A stretch of 64,000 nucleotides of DNA from Misgurnus anguillicaudatus (Eukaryota; Chordata; Actinopteri; Cypriniformes; Cobitidae). Where the stretch lies: NCBI RefSeq assembly GCF_027580225.2, contig NW_027395277.1, positions 1,860,001 through 1,924,000 of the forward strand, read 5' to 3'. This document shows positions 22,547 through 34,519 of the stretch, piece by piece (within the stretch, counting starts at the first letter, position 1; the number at the start of each line of letters is the position of its first letter). The notes beneath the pieces were generated by a model. The model was not told where the DNA came from and made no database searches. It saw only the letters and a list, made by a program, of their open reading frames with translations. Made by a program: the position numbers and the translations under genes.

Positions 22547-24069
22547 CACTGAAGTAGGGATGCTAAACAATTAATCGCGATTAATCGTTAGCAGAATAAA
22601 AGTTTTTGTTTACATCACATATGTGTGTAAACTGTGTATAATAAATATGTATATATATTAGGGGTGTAACGGTACGTGTATTCGAACCGGACCGTTTCGG
22701 TTCAGGGCTTTCGGCACGGTGCACACGTGCACCGAAAGGCCGAATGCATTTTGTGTGCGCCTGTGCGGAACATAATACGTGCGTTTCCGCACGAACATAT
22801 TAAGTGGCAGAAGTCTCCGCGTTCAGCGCAAGTCTTCTGTCAAACATATAACATAATTCGGCCCGCAGAAAGATTTTTATTTACTTAGTTGTATATCCGT
22901 TTGATTATTGATGTAAACGTTTACGTGTCGTATCTAAAAGCGCAGGTTAAACGCGTGTCAACGCGCTGCTTTGTTCTTTCAAAAGTGCATGAGAGGATGC
23001 ACGTCTTTCGTTGCTACGCATTCATGAGACGCGCTTTCTGTGACAGCAAGAATAAGGAATGCGTGATCAGATTTTTCATCTGTACATCATGTCAATCATA
23101 TCATTGTCACAATGCGATCAGCTGGTCGGGACACGGAAGAGCTGTAACCCGGGCTCTCAGCTGTTACTCAGCTGCGGAGGGGTTCGTAAATAAAGTCACA
23201 GCTTACATTGATGACACAAGCAAAGATTGGGAGAAACGTGCAAGAGACCAAAGATGGCTATGTATGCAGCTCACTAATCTCAAAATGAGTGTATAATAAG
23301 TATATCATCATGTTGCTTGTTATGCAGTTACACATAGAGCAGTAATATTATTTCTATACAGCGATGGTACATAGCAAATTCAATACTGTGAGTTAAACAA
23401 TCCAAAATAAATCAAAACAGAAAATTTTTGGTGGCAAAAATGTAGGCTAATAGTTCATAAATGTATTCAGGAATTGAATTTGTTAGTTCAAGGTTTTAAT
23501 AGAAAAAGTTTAAGAGAAGGTTAAGAAAAGAGTTACCTTCTGTTATAAAATAATGTAAAAAAGAACTTTGCAGTAGTATTTTATTTATTATTTTTTCATT
23601 TTATATATATTTTATATGTTATATTTTAATAAAAAGTGTTTAAAAAAGTGTAAACAAATTGTAAAAAAAAGTTTATAGTAATAAACAACCTGCAGTTTAA
23701 TGTTTGCATTTCTCCCTTACTGTACCGAAAATGAACCGAACCGTGGCTTCAAAACCGGGGTTCGCACCGAACCGTGATTTTTGCGTACCGTTACACCCCT
23801 AATATATATAAATATGAACACATTCATGTATAATTTTAAGAAAAAAAAATGTATATATTAAGTATTTATATTTATATATAATATAAATTATACATAAATA
23901 TACAAATGTATATACACATGTAAACATTTCTAAAACATATACATGCATGTGTGTACATTTATTTATACAAATTTATTATACACAGTTCACACACATATAT
24001 GATTGAACAAAAACTTTTATTCTGCTAACGATTAATCGCGATTAATTGTTTAGCATCCCTACACTGAAG
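22547..24069. mobile_element. hAT-like MITE (outer), interrupted by a second element
   Basis: The element spans 22555-24061, from TAGGGATGCTAAACAATTAA to its reverse complement ending TAGCATCCCTA. Arms of about 100 bp contain GATTAATCGCGATTAATCG and AGAATAAAAGTTTTTGTT. An exact 8-bp target duplication CACTGAAG flanks it (22547-22554 and 24062-24069), as expected of hAT transposons. Removing the inner insertion leaves about 356 bp, a typical MITE length. A related copy is at 62358-62681. Confidence 0.9.
22651..23809. mobile_element. hAT-like non-autonomous element (inner), 1143 bp
   Basis: The element spans 22659-23801, from TAGGGGTGTAACGGTACG to CGTACCGTTACACCCCTA, with an exact 8-bp duplication ATATATAT on each side (22651-22658, 23802-23809). 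Subterminal CGAACCGGACCGTTTCGG and its inverted partner AACCGAACCGTG are visible. A 135-codon frame at 22889-23296 lies inside it, but I see no hAT transposase, BED zinc finger or dimerisation motif, so it is probably not coding. It inserted into the outer MITE and is the younger of the two. Confidence 0.9.
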
Positions 24070-27000
24070 CTTTTTATCTTTTAGATTTTTTAATTATAAA
24101 TACTTCCATGTCAAAGAACCCAAATCCAGTCATGGACAAGTTGCGGTAATGAAAATTTCCCCCTTAAATGTGGAAAAAACAACAAAATTGGTTTGTATGA
24201 TGTCATTTGAAATCACGTGCAAATAGTACATGAAGAGATTTTTGTAACTGTATATTTTGACACTCTTACTTTGCATTTACTCTTTTTATACACCTCATTA
24301 GTCTAATTTCGCGAGAATCACCCTTTTAACCATCAACATTTATCTTAAACCTTATCTTAAGCTTAAGCTTTTGGCCACCACCCCCGTTGTTGCAGCATCC
24401 TGCTATTATTAAAGGACCAGCAGAACAGACTGATAATTACAGTGTCAAAAAAGCAGTAGACAAACTCGCACACATGGTAAGAAACAAAGCAAGGTTAGAA
24501 TCCCATGAGACATCACCATGTAACTCCCAGACCTGGCTTTACATCCTATGCATATGTCTTTTGTTTATTCAAGAACAACAGCTATGAAGTAATGATGTAG
24601 GGCATCTGGGTAAGCTGCGCGATTAGCACATTATCAAGTCTGAAGGGTGGCGGAAATGAAGACAAATTTGGAACAGGGAGCTTGATGTTTGCACAGACGA
24701 TAGCTGCGGTATTAATAGACGGATGCTAATCCTGTTTATTTAAGGTTTTTTGTATAACTAACATAGAGGATTGGGTTGTTTAAGTTGATATTGTGGACAA
24801 GTCATTTGAACAAAGCTAACTTATAATTTCAATAAAACCATTAAACAAACATAATATGATGCAAAATAGTCAAGAGTGTGTCTACACGTGTCTGCAAAGA
24901 CCGCTAGGTTGTCATTTCAGTGCGTGTTCGACTGGAAAAATGTTCATCGCCAAATCATCTGACCTCTTCTTTACCCCAGAAACGCCTACAACATGGCCAT
25001 CTACACTCCAGAAATGTCCTTAGGAATCAAACAGCCTTTTGCAAAGGGATATGTCTTGCCTCAAGGCCTGGTTTTAGTGTTTTGCGGCAAACGCAGATGG
25101 GTAGGTTTTAGGAGAGACTGCCTTCCCCAAACGACTTTTTTGGGCTATTTCCATCTGGGTTATGTGGCTGAAAGGGGCGTCTGTGGGTGGCCCCAAGGGC
25201 CTCCGGGCAACAGCTTTATTATTGCTGCCAACCCTGAACAAGCATGAAGTTGCAGCTTGCCATGTCGTTTTGTTCTGGACTTACTCGAACAAAACCTTGA
25301 TGCTACTTTAATGCATTAATAGGAGATGGTTGATTAAAAAAGAAAAGGTAAAAAGTCTCCAATCTCTAATCTTGATAATGATTCTCAATTTGGTTCGTTC
25401 AGTGCCACTCCCCCAACTAATCGGCACCATTAAGTCAGTCTGGAGGAAAAGCAGTACAAGGTTCCTCTGGGACTCGAGCCTGTTTCCTTCCCCTCGGTTC
25501 TGTATCCAGGAGGGGGGGTGTGGTCACACAGTGGTATTTGAATGAGCATGCCTGTGTTTACCCTGGTGTGTTTGTTTGTGATGGTTGGGGGTATGTGTGG
25601 AATAGTTTCCAGTCAAGAATGTCATCGTCCAAGAGGCACCTGTACTGATGACAGCTGGATCCACATGACGGGAGACCGGGGCAGGTGTAGCTCCAAAAAA
25701 GGTGGCGGTTATTTATCAGAATGCATGATATGTTTACTTTGGATGTTCACTAGTAGTTATGCAACGGCAACGTGCACTCCTTAAACCAGGCAAGATGAGT
25801 GTGTCATCCGAATAACGTTTATCATGGAAGACAATGTGTTGCAAGCTGACTAACTAGAATTAGCGTTACAAAACCAATGATAATCAAAATTAGTTTGAGC
25901 CTGTTAGCCAACAAATTTGGCCTGGGTATTGGAGAATGACGGGATCCTAATTGGTAAGCTTTAGGCTGGTGTCTAGATGTAGTCTTGAGATCACAGAGAC
26001 CTTCTGGCCTCCAGCCACGTCTTCATGATCAATGCGATAAGGTGTTTCAGGAGGCTGTGGTGGTGTCCCATTGCATCATGCCGAGCTTATTCCAAGTTGG
26101 AGACGTGGGGTGGGTGGGGTTCTGGAGGGTGAATTGCCAAGGGATCAAGAGTTAGTGGAGGAGGGGTGATGGAAAAGAAACCCCCTAACATGCCACCCCC
26201 TTCCCATCAGGCCCACTGTGGCGAGTAGAGAAAGGGGAGAAGGGTTGAGCTGATTTGTTATTCTCCTGGACCACCAGGTTTCTTTTTTTATATTGTTTGT
26301 TTAACTTTTTTTGTATTTCAGTTAATGTGCCGTTGTTCAGCTTTGTCTAAACTTGCTTTGGTTCCTTACTATTTTAAAATATCTGAAGACTGATTCCCGT
26401 TTAGCAGGTCATTCGAGTTCCCGGGTTATTCCTGAGAAAAGCCTTTGTGGGAACGGCACAAAAGTTGATGTAGCTTGTAAAACAGGGGCCGAGTCGCTTA
26501 ACCTCATCACTGCATGATTCGACATGTCAACCCAAGACTCTTGTCCGCCCATTTGTCCAGTTTCTCACAGTTACAGTGGTAACAGGCAACCACCGGATGA
26601 CTGGTTTGTATGTTTTGATGGTCTACCAAGTTGCGGTCCGATCCGACTACGGATGGAAGAGAGATTTATGTCTTTTGACATTGGTGTACAACAGGTCTGG
26701 GTCTTGTTTTCTGTGGTCATGCAAGCCACGAACTGAAAGAAATAAATGAGGGTGGAGAACGGCAAATCTTGAAATCCTCAGAGATGGCCATGAGTGTCTT
26801 TAAATGATTTGTGGTGCGTCTGAAAACCGCAGCATTGCTTCTGTAGCAGGTCCACTCCCAATTTCTTGCAGTTCTCTCTCACGCTTCTGTGTGACTGCAG
26901 AGACGTCTCTCTCGTCGTTGCTTTAATTTACCCTGGATCTTAGACCACTTAAGTTTTAATTAAACTGGGACCTTCGTTGTAATGACAAAGCTCAGGTGAG

Positions 27001-27080
27001 GTCTGTACTTTGTCTGGCTGCTCTGTAACTAGACGGCAACTCTCTTCGTTAGTGTCAAAACATTAGACATAGGTTGAGCA
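24070..27080. other. intron 1 sequence, largely free of recognised repeats
   Basis: This is one of the longest repeat-poor stretches. Several short frames occur (24387-24587, 24920-25247, 25330-25545, 25542-25784, 26524-26736). None shows a known domain or a matching splice pattern. The frame at 25542-25784 looks superficially like a secreted Cys-rich peptide and is discussed as a finding. Runs such as 24900-25240 and 26760-27060 could be conserved non-coding sequence, which needs an alignment to tell. Confidence 0.4.
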
Positions 27081-27097
27081 CCTGTTGTGGTTTACCC

Positions 27098-27225
27098 CGT
27101 TATTGTTGCTTAGTTGGTAAAGCATTGCATTAGCCATGGAAATTTCATGGGTTTGAATCCAAGGGGAGATGCATACTAATAAAATTACACCTTGAATGTG
27201 GCCAAATGCATAAATATAACTGATT
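27098..27225 (+). repeat. tRNA-derived SINE fragment (HE1/DANA-like)
   Basis: A box-A-like TTGGTAAAGCATTGCATTAG is followed by a box-B-like GGGTTTGAATCCAAGGG, then GGCCAAATGCATAAATATAA, which resembles the tail shared by cyprinid SINEs (CTAAATGCATAAATGTAAA). The RNA would not function as a tRNA. Confidence 0.6.
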
Positions 27226-28331
27226 TAATGGATGGGATTGAACCCATGACCCTGATGTAGTAACCCCACAGGAATACATACAAAACACATCGGTGCTACT
27301 GATGCATACAGCTGCTTAAAGCAACAATGTCCATTAATTGAAAGCATACCAGGATTTCATAAGCTTGTGTTTCATACATGTGTGGAGTTGAAACAATGAT
27401 ATCTTTATGAATGGACCGCCACAAAGGAGCTTTGTTTCCCAGCATGCACGGGGGTTGCTTTTCGTGCTGATGGCTACACTGTTGTAAGATTGAATGTTTG
27501 ACTCATTTAGGTGTGAGGGTCAGAGGTCAGCGCACCGAGTGTTGGGATGAATTTTCACATCTGTGAGTTTGCATCCCCTCGGGGCTGGAAGGATCAAGAT
27601 ACACCCTGCTGTCATGAGTGTGAGGGAGATTTGAGTTTGGATTATCCTGTTTTTTAATGGAAAACACCTTTATTAAAACTTCAGTTTTCTCTTGAGAGAT
27701 TGCATTAGTGATTATTAATTACTAATAAACAGCCACTTTTGCTGGAAAGCTGTGTGGCACTCAGACCAGGCGAACTTTTGTAATTACAGGCAGTATATTA
27801 AAGACGGTGTAATTGGTCTGAATATCGTCATCTCTATGCCAGGAAAGTGAGGTTTGGGTATTTTCCTGGTATGAACCGGGTTTCCACTATAAAACGGTGG
27901 ACGACTATTACAAGATTTACTTGTGATGATTCAACTAAGCCTCACCAGTAAATTCAATTGTAGTGTGTTGAAAGTCTTAGGCGGTGGTCCTTTAGTTATA
28001 AAAAGGATTTTTGTCTGAACACATGTGCTCTGTTTGTGCACTGATTTTTTTTAACTGTACCTTTTTGTACACACTACACAGTCAGAAAAATTGTAAAATG
28101 GGACAGTACCCTTTCAAAAGGTCCTAATATGTTCCATTTAGCTACAGATATGCATTCATTTGGTATCAATATGTACCTTTGAGGTACTAATATGAACTCT
28201 TTAGGCCCGATTCACAGCTAGGGATCAGTTTTTCACAATTGTCCTGACAGTGTAAAAAATGTATATTTGAGGAATATTTTAATCTTTTATTTTAATATTT
28301 ATAGTAGATTTTTAAAATCCATTATCCCCTA
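27226..28331. other. intron 1 sequence with degraded repeat near 28050-28210
   Basis: No gene. The stretch 28050-28210 holds TGTACCTTTTTGTAC, AAAGGTCCTAATATG and GTACCTTTGAGGTACTAATATG, resembling an old teleost repeat. The remainder is unrecognised. Confidence 0.45.
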
Positions 28332-29429
28332 CACTGTAAAAATGATGTCAATTCAACAAATGAAGAGTTTGGTTTCAAAACGCAATGAATCCATTTTGAC
28401 TAATTTCGGTAAATATTTGTTTTCTATACCAAGAACGTGACAAGAAGAAAAACACTTTTTTCTGTTACAGACTGTTACATAGCATCTTTAGGTTATAAGA
28501 AAAACATTGAAATCCATAATTAGATTTTTTAAAGATTTATTATAAAAACGAATACATTTTTCCACAAAATGCAATAAATCCAAGACAAGTTTTTTCCCCA
28601 AAATTCTATAAATCTATTGAATCAATATATAAATGTGTATTCATCTTTGCCATGTTATATTTATTTATTTGACTAGTGGTATACACTGATAAAAAATAAA
28701 TATTAATGGCATTAATCAAAACACTTGCTGTGGTGATCCTTGAGACGTCGTCGCTGAACTTTTTTGACAGCGATCAGCTTTTTGGTCCTGCTCAATTTTC
28801 GTTGACTTCGAGTAAAATAATGGAAAGTTTTTCATAAGATCCCCTGGGGTCAATGTGTTAGCAACAGCCGACATTTTTCCTTCGCCCGAGTGCCTCTCGT
28901 GTAAATTATTAGATTTTGATGGCTTACGTTTCTTCCCCGTCACGGAAAACCACCACAGGTTTAGCAATGCCATTAAAGTATTATTGTGTTTTTGTTTGTT
29001 TGTTAATCATGAAGTACAAAGTAGATGAGGAAAACTAGGATTCTGTGTGTATTCAACGCGCCGCCATTATTGTTTACAATGCTTGGAATGGTGCGCTGTG
29101 ATTTGTTGAGCGGCGTTTATCGCGTTTTGGGGAAAAAGAAGAAAAGATGACCAAATAATACGGCGGATATTGGATTTTGCGTAAAATTAAGAATTTACTT
29201 TTTAATACTGACCTAATACAAAACTGATTTTGGCACTAACTCATTTAAAAAAAATTGGCGTTTATCGCGTTTTGGAACCAAACTCTTCATATTTTTTATG
29301 TTACTTTAACAATTTCAACTTGTTTTTATAAATTATGTCAACGTATAACAAGTCAAAACTTAAAATAGCATGTCGCATTGACTTGAAAAACCAAGTTGTT
29401 TTAACTTCAAGTTGCATTTTTTTACAGTG
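28332..29429. mobile_element. CACTGTAAAA-ended foldback element, about 1.1 kb
   Basis: The left end CACTGTAAAAATGATG and right end TTTTTTTACAGTG are inverted. Just inside, GAAGAGTTTGGTTTCAAAAC on the left pairs with GTTTTGGAACCAAACTCTTC near 29270-29290, and GCGTTTATCGCGTTTTGG occurs twice on the right. A minus-strand frame of 85 codons (28716-28973) lies inside; I do not recognise it and it may be a remnant of a captured or transposon gene. Confidence 0.6.
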
Positions 29430-29527
29430 TAGTACAAGAAACTGTAATACACTGTATGAAAACCATAGCATTGTAGGAAATCAGCTTTACCAAAAAGACA
29501 CATATATACATACATACATGCATAACT

Positions 29528-29830
29528 TATAGACGGTTTCATCGGACAAACGTGCGCTGACGCGATACACGTCTGGATCCGAACTTTACTTCCGGCTTCG
29601 TTTTTTTAATGGTCTGACTGTTTACTAAACTGATCTCTTGAACAAACCTCGTCGAAAATAACAAATGTTTTGAGTTCCTATGTAATCTATGTGTTGTTTT
29701 TTTGCTTGTTATATAAATAAACTGCGTTTAAAGAACTTTGTTGTTATTTATTCTTAGCGGATTTTACCTGAAGTTACGTGCGGACCACGACAGCCGCTTG
29801 TTTTTGTTGTTACTGCTGAAACCGTACATA
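29528..29830. mobile_element. TATAGACGG-family MITE
   Basis: Begins TATAGACGGTTTCATCGGAC and ends near GCTGAAACCGTACATA, a decayed inverted end. Two closer relatives lie at 57127-57439 and 57436-57742. TA at the ends would fit a Tc1/mariner-type target. Confidence 0.7.
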
Positions 29831-30640
29831 CAGTAGGATGAAATACATAGGATATATGGCATTACTACAAAATATATCAGTAATTGTTGTCTTGTTTTCC
29901 ACTTATTAGGATTTTTTATTTATTTATTTAGTTGTCCTTGCCTTAGTAAACGCCACATAACAGCCTAAGGGGCGGTTCACATTTCGCATCTTTTGGCGCT
30001 CTTTTTTCCAGACGCTGATGTCTTATTCTTTTAGATGTATGGTCAAGTTTCTTGTATTATAACTGTATTATAAACACCACTTACTTTCATAAATGACACT
30101 AAAGAGCCCCAAATAATTCATATTCCCACTGAAACATTGGCCTCATTGATTCATGGGTGCTATTTTTGAAATCTTGTTTAATGGGGTGACGGGCCTTAAA
30201 ACATAACATCTGAGGGAACACGTATAGTAAAAGCGTGTGTTTGTGTGTGTGTGAGAGAGAGAGAGGGAAATAAAATCAACATTTGACACCATGCTAAATT
30301 TCCATCCATTCATGCTGAAGTTCCCAGCCCATCAGATTTACCATTGCTCCATCATTCACAGGCTAAACAGCAGGCCGATTGTTTATGGTCTCCTGTAAGT
30401 TGTGTTTGAGAGGCGACTGCAGACCAGATCTCAGGGTTCAGCCTTACATCTGATGAAATCAGTGGCTTTTTTTAAAAAAAAAAAAGCTTAAATTAGTGGT
30501 ATTTGACAATGCATCACTATTGCTTGCTTTCTCTGCATTAACGTTTGCGATGCCCTAACAACCACCCATAATCCATCAGCAATGCTAAAAAAAAAGGTGA
30601 ACACCTTAGCAACAATAGTAATAGTAAAAATAGAGTTTAT
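29831..30640. other. intron 1 sequence, no recognised element
   Basis: No gene or named repeat. A short GTGT/GAGA tract lies near 30236-30266. Confidence 0.5.
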
Positions 30641-31085
30641 GCATAGTTAATGCATTAGCTAACATGAACTATCAATGAACAATACATCTACAGCATTTAT
30701 TAAAGGCGGAGTCCACGATGTTTGAAAAACGCTTTGGAAAAGGAGACGGGCCGACTACCAAAACACACTTATAGCCAATCAAATCAAATCAAATGCCGGG
30801 TTGCGTATGTGTGGGGCGGGTCTATCAACAGAAGGTCCAGATTCTATTGGGGTAGGGGCGTGTTTGTTTAGGTGATTTCAAATATCAACATTGGCTTTCA
30901 AACATCATGGACTCCGCCTTTAATCTTAGTTCATGTTAGCATTTACTATATTGTTAAAATCAAATGTTTAAACATTAGGTAATGCACCATGAAGAAGAAA
31001 TAACTGCTGAGAAACTATATTGGTTATTGTTTCTTTGTGTTAGTTATTGCGTTTACAAATACAACCTTATTGTAAAGTGTTCCCA
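30640..31085. mobile_element. older AT-rich MITE (TTAATGCATTAGCTAAC type) hosting a TTAA-bounded insertion
   Basis: TAGTTAATGCATTAGCTAAC, CATGAACTATCAATGAACAA and, further on, TTAGTTCATGTTAGCATTTA with CAAATACAACCTTATTGTAA are the pieces of one repeat. A relative is at 45833-46003, which ends in the same phrase. It is split at TTAA by the element at 30700-30923. Confidence 0.6.
30700..30923. mobile_element. TTAA-bounded MITE, inverted relative of 12050-12297
   Basis: TTAA (30700-30703) then AGGCGGAGTCCACGATGTTT; at the right, AAACATCATGGACTCCGCCT then TTAA (30920-30923). The interior matches 12050-12297 in reverse orientation (GGGGCGGGTCTATCAA, TATTGGGGTAGGGGCGTG). The host repeat reads through with a single TTAA when the insert is removed. 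Confidence 0.8.
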
Positions 31086-31803
31086 AAGCGTTTTGGATCT
31101 GTGCAAGGCAAAATTAGTCGTAGATCGATGTTGAGAACCATCCATTACCTGAAACATGGGAACAACGAAATCATTTGCGGTAATCTCTTGTAAACATGAA
31201 AAGAAACCACTGGCTCCAGAGTTGGCTTAATTTCACAAGGCAGGATTTACACGAGGCATGAAGCCGTAAAGCGTGATATATTTGTTATGCTTACAGCATT
31301 AGATCTTTCAATGATCTCGGGTCAGAGGACCAGAAAATCAAGACTTAGAAAAAACATACTAAGCTCGACAAAGCCTCCTGGGAACAACTGCGTGTTGTGT
31401 GAGCCAACATTTTGGATATACAGTAGATGTAGCATGCGTATATTGGTTTGGTACGTTTTTTCATCATGGTTTTAGAGAAATACCTCATGTGATTGATCAT
31501 ATGTGTCTAAATGCTCTCCTGATGTGAGATTATTCACAGGGCGGCCGATCGTCTTCAGTGTGATACATCAGTCTGACAGGCAGGTGTGAAGTGATCTGCG
31601 CCTGCTGATCTTGTGTCTAATGATATAAACCAGAATGTTCACACACTGACCACACAGATACCCTGTTATTTTTGCCTACTGTTTAAATGTACTCAACCCC
31701 CCACCCCAGAGATGACCACCCTCAAAGCCATCAGTTGCTTTCCTTAACATCATAAGCAACACTGTTGCTTCCATATATGTGACTTTCTATAGGTCTTATA
31801 ATC
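31086..31803. other. intron 1 sequence, no recognised element
   Basis: No coding exon or named repeat recognised. Confidence 0.5.
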
Positions 31804-32222
31804 GGTAGCACTTTATTTTACAGTATGTGTACTTACCTTGTACATATATGGTAAATAAGTTGTACTTACTGACAAATGTGTGGTACTGTGATATTAGTAA
31901 TCCTATATGTACACTATAAATACATGTTATTTATCCTTATTTGCCTGTAAATACTAAATACTTATATTGTACATTTATTTGTAAGTACAGTAATGTTTCT
32001 CATTAGTTACAGTATACCTAAACTACACTATGTATCTGTTATTACCCAGTACTTATGTTACATAATAACTACCAAGTATGTACCACTGGTAAGTACAGTA
32101 ATGATACCAATTAATCACTATGTAGATACCTAAAAGTAAGTACCATACATTTGTCGGTAAGTACAACTTATTTACCATATATGTACAAGGCAAGTACACG
32201 TACTGTAAAGTAAAGTGCTACC
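31804..32222. mobile_element. palindromic MITE with GGTAGCACTTTA ends
   Basis: GGTAGCACTTTATTTTACAG on the left is answered by CTGTAAAGTAAAGTGCTACC on the right. The arms match over about 100 bp (GTACTTACCTTGTACATATA, GGTAAATAAGTTGTACTTAC and complements). Non-coding. Confidence 0.85.
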
Positions 32223-32691
32223 CTTATAATCTAATGATAAGATTTGGAGCATCGAAGTTTGATTTCACATTGATTTGAATCTTGACATGACCTTACTTAG
32301 TCATTTTAAAGTCAATATAACAATTTTCACAGAAAGTTCTTAACATTACGTAGGATGACTTTATGGAGAAAACAATCAGAAATCAGAAATGAATACTTTA
32401 GGTAGTTTTTTTTTTAATACTTATGTCAACTTTACTACATTTACTTTTATTAAAAATTATTAGCATCAGAATATATATTGCATTGTAGGTCTGCCGTAAA
32501 GCAAGTTTTTGTAGTTTTCACTCGAACTACAGGACCGCGACCCGACAGTTGGAAACTTCTTTAGTGTGGTTTTGGCTGATAGAGGGCTGCAAAGCGAATG
32601 TAAAAGTGCTGTTCACCCTGTTTCGAGTGGATGAATAACTGAAACTTTTTTGGAAACATTATTTTAAGGTAAAAAAACTCTTTAGTGTTGC
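32223..32691. other. intron 1 sequence, no recognised element
   Basis: AT-rich with no gene; a T tract lies near 32408. Confidence 0.5.
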
Positions 32692-32799
32692 TTTAAGACA
32701 TTTGAAAAGTTAGGTGTGCGGTTATCGAAAAATAATGCATATGCACGGAACATTTCTCAACCAATCAGATACAGCATTCAACAGACCCGTGGTATAATC
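32692..32799. mobile_element. composite foldback MITE, partial copy
   Basis: Carries only the right part of the TATACCACGG unit: TTTAAGACATTTGAAAAGTT, GGAACATTTCTCAACCAATC, ACAGACCCGTGGTATAA. Same family as 8274-8569. Confidence 0.75.
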
Positions 32800-33057
32800 C
32801 GAAATAACAACCGCCTGAAACTAATAACACATGGCTGCAAATCATTTTGAATATTACATAAAATTAAATATAAATATGTATTTTAATAACATAATATGAC
32901 ATTATATTTACAAATGATTAACCCAAATAGTGTGTTTGTGACATTTGAACGTCTTGTCTTATTTTAAAACCAAAAGTAAACGGGTTTTCCACGCGAAAGG
33001 TCTGCATTCATTAAAAATGAGCATATAAAATATTTCACATATGCTTTATATTTAATG

Positions 33058-33472
33058 CACTGTAAAACAATTCTGTAGAAATTACAGTGTTACTTGAAGT
33101 TGGTTGCCGGTAACTTACTGTAGATTTAAATTTATGTTATTTACTGGCAACATTTTGTTCAAAGTTAAATGAACATTAAACATTTAGAAGTCTTTGTCTT
33201 TACAGAGTAAAACTAAAATAACAGCACCAAGCAAAGCAAAATCTGGAGCAAAAAACAGAAAAAGGTTGATGATGATTTCTGGTTCCCAGAATGCTTTGCA
33301 TGAGGCTGTTATTGTATAGTTTTATTCTGTAAAGATAAAGACTTGTTAATATTTAAAATGTATTTAACTTTGAACAAACTCTTGCCAGTAAATAACATAC
33401 ATTTAAATTCACGGTAAGTTACCGGCAACCAGCTGCAAATAACGCTTACATTTCTATGGATTTTTTACAGTG
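33058..33472. mobile_element. CACTGTAAAA-ended palindromic MITE
   Basis: CACTGTAAAACAATTCTGTA on the left and TTTTTTACAGTG on the right are inverted. Inside, TTGCCGGTAACTTACTG pairs with GGTAAGTTACCGGCAA, and AGTCTTTGTCTTTACAGA pairs with CTGTAAAGATAAAGACTT, so the whole can fold into a hairpin. Confidence 0.8.
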
Positions 33473-34012
33473 TGTTCCTTACCTTACTTATGAGGTAAAT
33501 AGCTATGTAATAAGTGGGATAATGTACAGGCAGCAGGTTGTTATCCGAGATAACCTCCTTCAGTGTAATACATGATCCTCCGCTGCATGCGTAGCCACAG
33601 TTTTTTGTTACACTTTTTAGTTTTACATCAGGTTTATATATTATTCATATTAAACCGTGTGTCTACCAAGCTCAATTCATTTTACTGTAACCCTTCAACC
33701 ATTTGCACTATCAAAAAAAAATCACACTTTTTGACCATATATGGTGTATTACGGTAATTTATTGCCTTTTGTTTGCAAATCGCTGTTGTTTTTGTTTAGT
33801 GTGAAAGGGGTGGATTTGAATTGTGGAGTTACGGAGCACATTAAGCTCTTTACATACTGACTGCGAACAAAAACAATTCATTTTAATTTTTTTTGCCTAT
33901 TTACAAACTCACAACACACAGTAACAATCAATAATTGTTATTTATAGAAAGGTTGTTTTTTTTTAAAAAAAAAAAAAGATACCTTGCACTTGACGATAGT
34001 GCATTGTTATAT
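33473..34012. other. intron 1 sequence, no recognised element
   Basis: No gene. Homopolymer T and A runs lie near 33955-33977. Confidence 0.5.
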
Positions 34013-34519
34013 ATTATACCACGGGTCTGTTGAATGCTGTATTCTGATTGGTTGAGAAATGTTCCATGGGCATGCATTATTTTTCGATAACCACACACCT
34101 TACTTGTCAAATGTCTTAGGCACCAGAGGAATGTTTGTGGTAACAAAATGTGGAATAAGTAAGGAATAATTAACAACGGGAAATAATGAAAATAATGCAC
34201 AGCCAAGGTGCAATTCGCGTCATGCTGTTAAACCGCGGGTGTGCATTATTTTCAAATAATTTAAAAGGACTGGAGTCAATTATTCTTCTTATACCACGGT
34301 TACCACAAACATTGCTTTGGTGCCTATTTTTAAGACATTTGACAAGTTAGGTGTGTGGTTATCAGAAATTAATGCATACCCACGGAACACTTCTCAGCCA
34401 ATCAGAATACAGCATTCAACAGACCCGTGGTATAATTGAAAATAATGCGTCATGCCGCATTAAGACCTTGGGTTTGCATTATTTTCTTATAATTCAACAG
34501 CCCGCCGACAATTATTCCT
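34013..34519. mobile_element. composite foldback MITE, two TATACCACGG units around a hairpin
   Basis: A unit in reverse orientation (ATACCACGGGTCTGTTGAAT onward), then the GGAATAATT hairpin with AATAATGCACA/TGTGCATTATT, then a forward unit ending CCCGTGGTATAATT, then half of another hairpin ending ACAATTATTCC. It is the most complete arrangement of the family and shows that the units occur in both orientations. Confidence 0.75.

Noticed and set aside
22889..23296. 135-codon ORF within the inner hAT-like element as a transposase
   Set aside because: No BED finger, catalytic motif or dimerisation region is visible, and the element is far shorter than an autonomous hAT transposon.
24993..25247. 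84-codon ORF as an additional abtb2 exon
   Set aside because: The sequence does not match any part of ABTB2 between exons 1 and 2, which join directly and in phase at 5065/40818.
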